64,000 nucleotides of DNA from Mycolicibacterium mageritense (GTDB lineage: Bacteria > Actinomycetota > Actinomycetes > Mycobacteriales > Mycobacteriaceae). The notes beneath the pieces were generated by a model. It was not told where the DNA came from. It was given only the letters and a program-made list of their open reading frames with translations, and ran no database searches. Positions within the stretch are counted from its first letter, which is position 1, and each line of letters opens with the position of its first letter. A program made the translations under genes and the position numbers. Positions 25,679 through 33,440 of this stretch are shown in pieces. Location of the stretch: contig NZ_AP022567.1 of the NCBI RefSeq assembly GCF_010727475.1, forward strand, positions 930,001 to 994,000. The letters are read 5' to 3'.

Positions 25679-26482
25679 GTGAAAAGAGATGTGGGCGTAC
25701 AGCTCGATGTCGAGATCGCCGGGCCGACTTCATTGGAATTCCAGATTGCCGTTGCTCAGCAGATGAATACCGAAGTGTTCGAGTCGTTTTGCTTTGATAT
25801 GAACGGCGAGCGGGTACAGCCGATCGAGATCATGGGAATGCACGGTAGCCGTATCCACAAACTGGAGGCCGAACAAGGCCGGCTAACTGTCGATTACACG
25901 GCCACGATAATCGGCCGCGCCGAACCGTCGCCGGTGACCGAGTACGACCTTTCCATGTATCTACGTCCGAGTCGGTATGCCGAGGCCGACAAATTCTTTG
26001 GGTTCGCCGCAGCAGAATTCGGCAACTACTCAGACTCGGGAACGCTGTTGGAGAAGGTTTCGTCATGGGTTAGCAACAGGCTGAGCTATGTCCCCGGCTC
26101 AAGTGATCCGATCGACGGCGCGGTCGACACCATGCTGGCCGGTGCGGGAGTATGTCGCGACTTTGCGCACCTGGTGGTGGCATTACTGCGGGCGGTAAAC
26201 GTACCCGCTCGGGTCGTGTCGGTATACGCACCGGGTTTGCAGCCAATGGATTTTCATGCGGTAGCCGAGGCATTCGTCGACGGCTGCTGGCGCGTGATCG
26301 ACGGGACGCTGTTGGCGCCGAGGCAGAGCTTGGTACGCATCGCCACCGGGCGCGACTCCGCCGACACGGCGTTCCTCGACAACCACATGGGGTCGGTCAC
26401 CCTTGCCGAGATGAGGGTAATCGCCGTAGTCGACGGCGAACTCCCAAGGGATTCAATCGACCAGCTGGTATCGATCTGCTGA
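25679..26482 (+). CDS. Transglutaminase-like cysteine protease family protein
   Basis: A 267-residue protein with an N-terminal beta-rich domain and a transglutaminase core. The catalytic triad is visible: Cys159 in GAGVCRDFAHL, His193 in MDFHAVAEAF and Asp208 in WRVIDGT. Bacterial members of this fold act as peptidases or peptide-bond-modifying enzymes; no signal peptide is seen, so it is probably cytosolic. The GTG at 25679 is the first start; a second in-frame GTG lies at 25691. It precedes the glycosyltransferase gene by 28 bases and may head its operon. G+C content is visibly lower than in core genes. Confidence 0.82.
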   Translation: MKRDVGVQLDVEIAGPTSLEFQIAVAQQMNTEVFESFCFDMNGERVQPIEIMGMHGSRIHKLEAEQGRLTVDYTATIIGRAEPSPVTEYDLSMYLRPSRYAEADKFFGFAAAEFGNYSDSGTLLEKVSSWVSNRLSYVPGSSDPIDGAVDTMLAGAGVCRDFAHLVVALLRAVNVPARVVSVYAPGLQPMDFHAVAEAFVDGCWRVIDGTLLAPRQSLVRIATGRDSADTAFLDNHMGSVTLAEMRVIAVVDGELPRDSIDQLVSIC

Positions 26483-26510
26483 CACGGCAAGGCTCAGAAA
26501 GAGGATCACC

Positions 26511-27689
26511 TTGAACGCTCCATCCATGACGTATCGCGCAACCGGCCATTCCGCGCGGCGAGGTCATTCTGTTCCGCTGACATTCGGGCTGCTCACCACC
26601 TACCCGCCGACCCCATGCGGGCTGGCGACGTTCAGCGCAGCGCTTGCCATAGGGTTGGCCGCCCACGGCGCTGACGTGCACGTGGTGCGGGTAACCGATG
26701 ATTTGCCGTCAACCAGCAGCCGCGTCGTCGGGGAACTCATCAACGGTTCGACGGCCTCGGTCGCGGCGTGCCCGGATCTACTCAACCAGAATGATGTCGC
26801 AGTTATCCAGCATGAATACGGCATCTATGGTGGTGCTGACGGGGATGAGGTCGTGGACATCCTCGGCAGTTTGGACATCCCATCCATCGTGGTCGCCCAC
26901 ACGGTTCTCGAGAAGCCGACCAGACATCAGCGTTCAGTACTCGAAGCGATTGTGGCGCTGTCGGATCGGGTCGTCGTGATGTCCGAGGCGGCGAATCGGC
27001 GATTGTGCCGGAGCTTCGATGTCGAGCACCGGAAGGTCATCACGATCCCGCACGGTGCAACCGTCCCGGTCACAGCCCCGCCCAAGCGCGCAGGCAGACC
27101 CACCCTGTTGACGTGGGGCCTGCTCGGACCCGGCAAAGGTGTCGAACGGGTCATCGACGCAATGAGCGCGCTGCGCCAGCTCAACGACCGTCCGCGCTAT
27201 CTCATCGCCGGCCAGACACACCCGAAGGTTCTCGCCGTCGATGGCGAGCGGTATCGCGATGCCCGCACGGAGCAGGCGCGGCGCAGGGGTCTGTCCGATG
27301 CTGTGCACTTCGATCCCGACTACCGCGACGCGGCGTCACTGGGGGCGCTGGTCCAATCCGCTGCAGTGGTCGTGCTGCCCTACGACTCGACCGATCAGGT
27401 CACCTCTGGTGTGCTTGTCGACGCGGTGGCGAATGGACGTCCCGTTGTGGCCACAGCATTTCCGCACGCAGTCGAACTCCTGGGTACCGGGGCGGGCATC
27501 GTCGTCGGCCACAACGATCCCGATGCGCTGACCTCGGCGCTGCACGGAGTGCTCACCAAGCCACTACTCGCCCGCGACATGGCCGCGGAGGCTCGCCGGC
27601 TAGCTCCCACGTTGGCGTGGTCCGCCGTGTCCGAGTCGTATCGAACAGTGGCGCAAGAGATTCTGTCGGAACAGGCGATGAACTTGTGA
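26511..27689 (+). CDS. GT4-type (GT-B fold) glycosyltransferase
   Basis: A 392-residue GT-B glycosyltransferase. The N-terminal domain has TTYPPTPCGLATFSAALA (acceptor-side glycine loop) and QHEYGIYGG. The C-terminal domain has LLTWGLLGPGKGVERVIDA and VVVLPYDSTDQVTSGVLVDAV, including the nucleotide-sugar region of the GT4 family. It is probably a retaining enzyme using an NDP-sugar, possibly GDP-mannose given the GH130 neighbour (inference). The TTG start at 26511 has AGAGG six bases upstream; an ATG at 26526 is the alternative. Its TGA overlaps the next GTG start. Confidence 0.82.
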   Translation: MNAPSMTYRATGHSARRGHSVPLTFGLLTTYPPTPCGLATFSAALAIGLAAHGADVHVVRVTDDLPSTSSRVVGELINGSTASVAACPDLLNQNDVAVIQHEYGIYGGADGDEVVDILGSLDIPSIVVAHTVLEKPTRHQRSVLEAIVALSDRVVVMSEAANRRLCRSFDVEHRKVITIPHGATVPVTAPPKRAGRPTLLTWGLLGPGKGVERVIDAMSALRQLNDRPRYLIAGQTHPKVLAVDGERYRDARTEQARRRGLSDAVHFDPDYRDAASLGALVQSAAVVVLPYDSTDQVTSGVLVDAVANGRPVVATAFPHAVELLGTGAGIVVGHNDPDALTSALHGVLTKPLLARDMAAEARRLAPTLAWSAVSESYRTVAQEILSEQAMNL

Positions 27690-28705
27690 CCGACATACCG
27701 CAGCCCAAGTTTGACCATCTGTTACGGATGACGGACGCGCGCGGAACGTTCGAGCATGCCGAGTTCGCTGAAGCGCGGACGGAAACCGGGTACTGCACAG
27801 ATGATATGGCGCGTGTCCTCGTCGTCACCGCGCGGGAACGCGGCGCCGGCGGAGCAATCCACCGCCTTGCCGGAGTAGCGCTGCGGTTCCTCAACGAGGC
27901 ACAGACCCTGAGTGGCGCATGCCGTAATCGGATGGACAGCGCGGGCACATGGGTCGACGAACCGGCCGTGGAGGATCCCTGGGGTCGTTGCCTGTGGGGC
28001 CTGGGGACCGCCGCCGCACACAGTGATGTCCGAGTGGTTCGGAAGTTGGGCGTCATCCAGTTCGAACGCGCCGCGCAAAGCCGGTCTGTTTGGCCACGGG
28101 CGATGGCATACGCGGCACTGGGTGCCGCGGAGCTACTCACGGTCGTACCCGGAAACGCGGCGGCTCGGGCACTTGTCACCGACTACGTTGCTGGGATCCC
28201 CGCGCCAACCGGCAACCCGGCATGGCCGTGGCCCGAGACGCGGCTCACCTACGCCAATGCGGTTCTCGCAGAGGCGATGATTGCGGCAGGTGTTGCGCTC
28301 GACATGTCCCCTCTGTTGAACCGAGGCTTGGATCTGTTGGGTTGGCTGGTCGAGAGCGAAACATCGGACGGCCACCTCTCACCGACACCGATCACGGGTC
28401 GATCGGTCCATGATCTACGCCCGGGGTTCGATCAACAACCGATCGAGGTCGCTGCCCTTGCGGATGCCTGCGCCAGGGCCGCCACAGTGGACCCGCGGCC
28501 AATCTGGCCCGTCACCGTACGAGCGGCGGCGGCCTGGTTTCAAGGCGCCAACGACGCCGGGGAGGTCATGTGGGATCCACAGACAGGTGGCGGATTCGAC
28601 GGTCTTCATGCTGACGGGGTCAACCTCAATCAGGGCACAGAATCGACACTGGCCGTGATCTCGACTTTTCAGCAGGCACAGCGTTTCTTGCCTGATCCGC
28701 CGTGA
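27686..28705 (+). CDS. Alpha-helical putative glycan-processing protein (six-hairpin-like)
   Basis: A 339-residue protein with repeated helix pairs and conserved polar patches: FDHLLRMTDARGTFEHAEFA, ETGYCTDDMARVLVVTARE, VEDPWGRCLWGLGTAAAHS, WPRAMAYAALGAAE and LTYANAVLAEAMIAAG. This resembles (alpha/alpha)6-barrel carbohydrate enzymes. In other bacteria such proteins occur beside, or fused to, GT4 enzymes (recollection). The GTG at 27686 overlaps the GT4 stop, and the GH130 start overlaps its own stop, so the three proteins are made together. Catalytic residues and activity are not identified; hydrolase, epimerase or phosphorylase partner are all possible. Confidence 0.6.
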   Translation: MTDIPQPKFDHLLRMTDARGTFEHAEFAEARTETGYCTDDMARVLVVTARERGAGGAIHRLAGVALRFLNEAQTLSGACRNRMDSAGTWVDEPAVEDPWGRCLWGLGTAAAHSDVRVVRKLGVIQFERAAQSRSVWPRAMAYAALGAAELLTVVPGNAAARALVTDYVAGIPAPTGNPAWPWPETRLTYANAVLAEAMIAAGVALDMSPLLNRGLDLLGWLVESETSDGHLSPTPITGRSVHDLRPGFDQQPIEVAALADACARAATVDPRPIWPVTVRAAAAWFQGANDAGEVMWDPQTGGGFDGLHADGVNLNQGTESTLAVISTFQQAQRFLPDPP

Positions 28706-30171
28706 CGTCACTCCGCGTCGTCCGCAGTCCGCAGCGCGTGGTGGCCGACCCGTCGCGCGTCGTCACCCGGTTGTTCGTACCGGGGCAAGAGGGGTTCGAA
28801 CGACAGGAATCCCGGGCGGGGGCGGCGCTCGCGCGAATCTTGGCGCTGGACGAGGCTGAGGTGCGTTTGGCACTGGAAGACGTCATAGGTCGCCATGGCG
28901 GGCGCCACCGTAATCTCGTTGACACCCTCCGCCGGCACGCCGACGAACTCGCGGACCGGTTGAGCCCTGGCACAGACCTGTCCGAACCACGAAAGTTACT
29001 GCTGGGAGCTGTGTTCACCAATGAGTACGCCGTGGAGGGAGCAGCGCTGTGCAATCCCAGCATCGTGCAGCATCCGGATCAGGCGGGAACGCTGACGGGC
29101 AGCCTGAGATTCGTGATGAGTGTACGAGGAATTGGCGAGGGGCACCGTTCGACCATCGGTTTCCGGACGGGCACGATCGACACAGCCGGCTGCGCCGTCG
29201 TTTCCGACGCGGCGCCGTTCGCCACTACGCAGGAAGCCGTGCCGACGCTGCTAGACGCGGCTGTCTTCCGCTGCGAGCTGATGAGGCTGAACGACGCGGG
29301 CGAAACGGCCGAGTACGTGTTGGGCGCACTCGGAGACCGGTTCACCCGCTCTGACCTCGACGAGCGACTGGATCTGTTGCAGCGACACCGCAGCACTCGC
29401 CGGCACGCGCCGGAGACGATCGCGTTGTTCAGAGGTATCGCCGACCGGGCTTACGACGTCGAATTCCCCAGCGATACCGAGCTTTCCGAGCGCATACTGT
29501 GGCCGGCGACCGATGCGGAGGCCGCCGGTGTCGAGGATGCTCGCTTTGTCCGCTTCGTCGACGACGACGGAGCGGTCACCTTTTATGCGACCTACACGGC
29601 GTACAGCGGCACCCGCATAAGTCAGCAGCTCCTGACCACCACGGATTTCCGGACCTTCACCTCGGCACCGATGGTGGGGCCGGCCACCGCCAACAAGGGC
29701 TTGGCGTTGTTCCCTCGCCGCATCAACGGGCGTTTCGCTGCCATGTCGAGATCCGACCGCGAGTCCAATACCATCGCCTTCGCCGATCACCCTTTGGTGT
29801 GGGGCAATTCGCTGCCGTGTCAGCGCCCGTCAGCACCATGGGAAACACTGCAATTGGGCAACTGTGGTCCGCCTATCGAAACGGAAGCCGGCTGGCTGGT
29901 GCTTACGCATGGGGTGGGCCCAATGCGCAACTATCGCATCGGAGCCATCCTGCTCGACCTCGACGATCCGACCCAGATAGTCGGTCGAATGACCGAACCG
30001 CTACTTGCCCCAGCCGTCGACGAGAGGGACGGCTACGTGCCCAACGTCGTTTACTCCTGCGGCGCGCTGGTGCACGCCGGGATCCTGGTACTGCCGTACG
30101 GTTACAGCGACGTCGCCATCGGGATCGCGAACGTGTCCATGCGCGAACTCATTGGTGCTTTGACCACGTGA
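28702..30171 (+). CDS. GH130-family glycoside phosphorylase/hydrolase (beta-mannoside-type)
   Basis: A 489-residue protein whose C-terminal ~360 residues form a five-bladed propeller of the GH130 (DUF377) type. Motifs seen are LCNPSIVQH, GVEDARFVRF (acidic cluster), NKGLALFPRRINGRFAAM, GNCGPPIETEAGWLVLTHG and DGYVPNVVYSCGALVHAG. GH130 enzymes phosphorolyse or hydrolyse beta-mannosides. An N-terminal ~100-residue extension of unknown role is present. The GTG start overlaps the upstream TGA. Combined with the GT4 gene it suggests a system that builds and trims, or recycles, a mannose-containing glycan (inference). Confidence 0.8.
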   Translation: MTSLRVVRSPQRVVADPSRVVTRLFVPGQEGFERQESRAGAALARILALDEAEVRLALEDVIGRHGGRHRNLVDTLRRHADELADRLSPGTDLSEPRKLLLGAVFTNEYAVEGAALCNPSIVQHPDQAGTLTGSLRFVMSVRGIGEGHRSTIGFRTGTIDTAGCAVVSDAAPFATTQEAVPTLLDAAVFRCELMRLNDAGETAEYVLGALGDRFTRSDLDERLDLLQRHRSTRRHAPETIALFRGIADRAYDVEFPSDTELSERILWPATDAEAAGVEDARFVRFVDDDGAVTFYATYTAYSGTRISQQLLTTTDFRTFTSAPMVGPATANKGLALFPRRINGRFAAMSRSDRESNTIAFADHPLVWGNSLPCQRPSAPWETLQLGNCGPPIETEAGWLVLTHGVGPMRNYRIGAILLDLDDPTQIVGRMTEPLLAPAVDERDGYVPNVVYSCGALVHAGILVLPYGYSDVAIGIANVSMRELIGALTT

Positions 30172-30329
30172 GCCGTGCCGCCGCTAATCCGTGTGTCCAA
30201 CACCGCAGCCAAGTCGGCCGGTCGGTTTGCGGTTCCTGACGGCGTACGGCACAGCATCGGTCGTCAACGGGTACCCGCACCACGCTCGTTGCAGGCATGG
30301 GAAACCGCGCGACCGCCCAAAGCGGTTAT

Positions 30330-30358
30330 TTGGCAAGGCTCCCCGACACCCGTAGACT
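30330..30358 (+). promoter_or_regulatory. Sigma-A-type promoter of a leaderless mRNA
   Basis: TTGGCA (30330-30335) and TAGACT (30353-30358) are separated by exactly 17 bases. The ATG at 30365 begins 7 bases after the -10 box, so transcription should start at or next to the first codon. Confidence 0.65.
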
Positions 30359-30364
30359 CGATCG

Positions 30365-30541
30365 ATGGCGCCGAAATGCCCCCGATGCGGCAGCACCGGC
30401 ATGTATCCACTACCCAAGACCACTCCTAGTCCCATCGCCACCGGTGGCACCAGCGGGCGGCGCTGGGAATGTTTCGACTGCGGCAAAAAAGTCTTCCGTA
30501 AAGGATCGGACCCTGACGCTCCTGCCGTAGAGCAGGTCTGA
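30365..30541 (+). CDS. Zinc-ribbon mini-protein (58 residues)
   Basis: A short gene reading MAPKCPRCGSTGMYPLPK, a linker, then WECFDCGKKVFRKGSD and an acidic end. Two CxxC pairs (CPRC and CFDC) about 30 residues apart make a zinc-ribbon, which could bind nucleic acid or protein. Evidence that it is real: intact CxxC pairs, a good promoter placed for leaderless expression and codon use like its neighbours. No partner is evident; it lies alone between the GH130 gene and the convergent acyl-CoA dehydrogenase gene. Confidence 0.65.
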   Translation: MAPKCPRCGSTGMYPLPKTTPSPIATGGTSGRRWECFDCGKKVFRKGSDPDAPAVEQV

Positions 30542-30689
30542 ACTCGACGACGCTCGCTCAAACACGGTGACTTGACGACTCCGAGGCGTCGAAGTAGTGG
30601 CTCCTTCGATACGAAAACTGTTCGTCTACAACATGAGTGATTACATTTCTGGTCGGTTCAGCTCAGCACGTTCATGGTCGGCCTCCACC

Positions 30690-31853
30690 TCACAGCGAGC
30701 GGCTGATGATCTCCTTCATGATCTCGCTGGTACCGCCGTAGATCTTGTTGACGCGGGCCGCAGCGTAGGCCCGGGCGATCGGGTACTCCATCATGTAGCC
30801 GTAACCCCCGAAGAACTGCACACACCTGTCGACGACTGAGACGCCCTTGTCGGCGGCGACGAGTTTCGCCATCGACGCGGTGGCCGGGTCGATCGCGCCG
30901 TCGATCAGCTGCTGCACGCAGTAGTCGACCGTGGTCTTGATGGACAGCACCTCGGCCTTGAGCTCTGCGAGTTCGAACCTGGTGTGCTGGAACTTGATCA
31001 GCTCGCGCCCGAAGGCTTCCCTCTGCTTGGTGTACTTGATGGCCTCCAGCACCGCGGCTTCGGCCATGCCCGCACAGATGGACGCGATCACCAGCCGTTC
31101 GCGGGCCAACTGCTCCATCAGCTGGTAGAAGCCGAGACCCTCCTGTGCGCCAAGCAGATTGGCTGCGGGCACGCGCATGTCGGTGAAGAACAGTTCGCGT
31201 GTGTCCTGGCCGTGCTGGCCTACCTTCTCCAGCACCCGGCCGCGTTCGAAACCCTGCAGCTGATCATTGGTCTCGGCGACGATCAACGACACCCCCGCCG
31301 CGCCGGCGGCCGGATCGGTCTTGGCGACGATGACCAGCAGATCGCAGTGTGAACCATTGGAGATGAACGTCTTCGAGCCGTTGATCACGTAGTCGTCGCC
31401 GTCCCGGACAGCCGTGGTGCGCACGGCCTGCAGGTCTGATCCGGTGCCCGGCTCGGTCATCGCGATCGCGAGCACCAACTCGCCGCTGATGACCTTGGGC
31501 AGCCAGCGCCGCTTCTGCTCGTCCGTGCAGTAGGTGTTGAGATAGTGCGCCACGATCGGCGAGTGCACCGACCAGCCGGAGGCCGAATCATGGGCGAGCG
31601 CAAACTCTTCGGCGACGATGGCCGAGTATCCGAAGTCACCGCCCGTCCCGCCGTACTCCTCGGGCAGGTCGAGGCCGAGCAGACCTGCGTCACCGAGCTT
31701 GGTCCAGAACTCGCGGTCCACCTGATGGTTGCGGGCCCAGCGTTCCTGGTTGGGGGTCGCTTCCTTACGCAGAAACTCCGCGGCGTGCTTGCGCAACTCG
31801 CGGTGCTGATCGCTTTCCCACGTGGCGCGGTAGTTGGGGAACAGTTCCGACAT
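30690..31853 (-). CDS. Acyl-CoA dehydrogenase (isovaleryl/long-chain type)
   Basis: A 387-residue FAD enzyme that introduces an alpha-beta double bond into an acyl-CoA. Motifs are AMTEPGTGSD (131-140), NGSKTFISNG, REAFG and the C-terminal YGGTSEIMKEI. At the usual MCAD catalytic site (Y-E-G-T) it has Gly, so the base is probably Glu252 in the ARERLVIAS helix, as in isovaleryl-CoA and long-chain dehydrogenases. The ATG at 31853 begins MSELFPNY; the frame upstream is antisense to the regulator. It is divergent from a TetR gene with a palindromic operator between, so it is likely that regulator's target. Confidence 0.88.
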   Translation of the reverse strand: MSELFPNYRATWESDQHRELRKHAAEFLRKEATPNQERWARNHQVDREFWTKLGDAGLLGLDLPEEYGGTGGDFGYSAIVAEEFALAHDSASGWSVHSPIVAHYLNTYCTDEQKRRWLPKVISGELVLAIAMTEPGTGSDLQAVRTTAVRDGDDYVINGSKTFISNGSHCDLLVIVAKTDPAAGAAGVSLIVAETNDQLQGFERGRVLEKVGQHGQDTRELFFTDMRVPAANLLGAQEGLGFYQLMEQLARERLVIASICAGMAEAAVLEAIKYTKQREAFGRELIKFQHTRFELAELKAEVLSIKTTVDYCVQQLIDGAIDPATASMAKLVAADKGVSVVDRCVQFFGGYGYMMEYPIARAYAAARVNKIYGGTSEIMKEIISRSL

Positions 31854-31860
31854 GCCGCAG

Positions 31861-31895
31861 ACGATACACTTGTATCGTTTGTTGGTCGATCGTAT
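31861..31895. promoter_or_regulatory. TetR-type palindromic operator with extra half-site
   Basis: ACGATAC (31861-31867) and GTATCGT (31872-31878) form a perfect 7-bp inverted repeat around ACTT. A further half-site ATCGTAT lies at 31889-31895. The element fills the 52-bp gap between the divergent acyl-CoA dehydrogenase and TetR starts, so one repressor could control both. Confidence 0.7.
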
Positions 31896-31905
31896 AGGGG
31901 TGCGG

Positions 31906-32466
31906 ATGCTCGACGAGGATCTGACCGCCAAGGCTCGCATTCGTAACGCAGCCCTGGAGCTGTACTCACGCCATGGCGCCGAAGGCGTCTCGCTGCGAGC
32001 CGTCGCCGCGACCGCCGGCGTTACCCTCGGCCTGGTCCAACACCACTTCAAGACCAAGGCAGGACTCGGCCAGGCGGTCGACCGACTCGTCGCGGAGCGC
32101 TTCGCGACGACGTTGGCGCAGGTTCCACCCGACGCCTCGACCGCCGAGCGCGACGAGGCCGTGCGGGAGATGCTGCGGAACAACCCACCGGTGGTGAACT
32201 ATGTGCGGCGCGCGCTGCTCGATCCGGCGGCAGACCGACTGCACCTGCTCGACGTTCTCGTCGAGCTGACCCAGCGCGAGGTGAGCGCGCTGCGCCACGC
32301 CGGCCGTGCATCGACAAAACGCCGTGAGTCCACGCAGATCGTCGCGGTCCTGGTACGGCAGATGGGCGAACTGCTGCTGCAGCCGATGGTGGACGCGATC
32401 TGGGACCGCGTCGCCACACCGGCCGTCGACGGCAAGCCACGACTGCGCGTCAGCGTCGACGACTAG
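31906..32466 (+). CDS. TetR family transcriptional regulator
   Basis: A 186-residue regulator. The N-terminal HTH is clear (RIRNAALELYSRHGAEGVSLRAVAATAGVTLGLVQHHFKTKAGL, with the recognition helix at GVTLGLVQHHF). The C-terminal half is the helical ligand-binding domain. ATG at 31906 was chosen; a GTG two codons earlier is possible. It probably represses the divergent acyl-CoA dehydrogenase gene and itself through the palindrome at 31861-31878, with an acyl-CoA or related compound as inducer (inference). Confidence 0.85.
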   Translation: MLDEDLTAKARIRNAALELYSRHGAEGVSLRAVAATAGVTLGLVQHHFKTKAGLGQAVDRLVAERFATTLAQVPPDASTAERDEAVREMLRNNPPVVNYVRRALLDPAADRLHLLDVLVELTQREVSALRHAGRASTKRRESTQIVAVLVRQMGELLLQPMVDAIWDRVATPAVDGKPRLRVSVDD

Positions 32467-32602
32467 ACACCGCGCATTCTGAGAAACTTTGCAATTTCCG
32501 CTGTGAATTCTGGAATTTTCCGACGCGATCCGGAATTGGAGGTTATAGGCGGCAACCGGAAGTAGCGGGACTACCGGTACGCCTGCAATGGAGGGTTGGG
32601 AA

Positions 32603-32899
32603 ATGAAGAAATCTGCGTTCGTTGTGCTCGGCGCGACCGCGCTGGCCTCAACTGCATTCGCCTTCGGCGGCACGGCCGCCGCCGCACCGACACAGCAGTC
32701 GGTGGACCAGACCGTCAAGAGCCTCGAAACCAGTGGCTACCACGTCATTGTCAACCGGACCGGGGCTGCGCCGCTGTCCAGTTGCACAGTCGCCGGGGTC
32801 CGCCCGGGACAGACGCACGTCACCGAGGACTCCCGCGGTGGCGGCTCGATCAACGCCACCGTCATCTCGAAGACGGTATATGTCGACGTCCTCTGCTGA
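32603..32899 (+). CDS. Small secreted Cys-pair protein (paralogue of 54521-54844)
   Basis: A 98-residue exported protein with signal peptide (MKKSAFVVLGATALASTAFA, cleavage near TAAAA-P). The mature part of about 70 residues (QSVDQTVKSLETSGYHVIVN, SSCTVAGVRPGQ, KTVYVDVLC) has two cysteines likely to form one disulphide. The same order of blocks occurs in the protein at 54521-54844, so these are members of one mycobacterial secreted family. Function unknown. ATG at 32603 follows GGAGGG. It is followed by a strong intrinsic terminator at 32975-33010. Confidence 0.78.
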   Translation: MKKSAFVVLGATALASTAFAFGGTAAAAPTQQSVDQTVKSLETSGYHVIVNRTGAAPLSSCTVAGVRPGQTHVTEDSRGGGSINATVISKTVYVDVLC

Positions 32900-32974
32900 G
32901 TGGGAATAAAACAAGGCACACAATTGTTAAGGGAGCCAAACCGCTCATAACGGTTTGACGAGAATTGATGCCTG

Positions 32975-33010
32975 CAATCGGCCGCACAATTTGTGCGGCC
33001 GATTGTTTTT
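32975..33010 (+). terminator. Strong intrinsic terminator
   Basis: CAATCGGCCGCACAA (32975-32989) and TTGTGCGGCCGATTG (32991-33005) are perfectly complementary around one T, followed immediately by TTTTT. It lies 75 bases after the secreted-protein stop. Such a canonical stem plus T-run is uncommon in mycobacteria. Confidence 0.9.
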
Positions 33011-33066
33011 GTGTTGCGGTTCGCGAGCGATCCGACTTGTCGGACGGTCGGCGTAGCCTATCGAAC

Positions 33067-33393
33067 ATGAGTTCGACATTGATATCGGAGCGGGACATCG
33101 AGCGGACGGTCGTGGGCGACGCCCTCGATCACCTGAACGCGGCCTGCAGGGAAATAGACGCGCTGTCGGTGCACGCACTGACCCGGACGGAACTCCAGGA
33201 GGTCTTGAGCCGGCTCAACGCCGGTGAGAAACGCCTGGCGACCGCTCAACAACGGCTGCTCGGCCGGATGGTGGCCACTCACAACGTCTCGCCACCTCGG
33301 TTCGACCCGGCCGAGGTGCTGGCCAGGAGGCTGCGCATCTCACCGGCCGAAGCGCGGAGGCGGATCGCGGAGGCGGGCGAACCTCCGGGCTGA
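33067..33393 (+). pseudogene. DUF222/13E12-type protein, N-terminal remnant
   Basis: A 108-residue frame that matches only the opening of DUF222 (13E12 repeat family) proteins: ALDHLNAACREIDALSVHAL, ELQEVLSRLNAGEKRLATAQQRLLGRM and LARRLRISPAEARRRIAEA. Full-length family members run over 400 residues and end in an HNH nuclease domain; here translation stops just after the first conserved block and the next gene starts within about 50 bases. A truncated remnant is therefore most likely. A short stand-alone protein cannot be excluded. Another family member lies at 61619-63503. Confidence 0.65.
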
Positions 33394-33440
33394 GGTCACC
33401 GCCGCGTTCGACGGCGCGCAGAGTGGGTACCCGAGTCGTC

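Noticed and set aside
30184..30561. Leftward frame opposite the zinc-ribbon gene
   Set aside because: The plus-strand zinc-ribbon ORF has paired CxxC motifs and a matched promoter; the antisense frame has neither.
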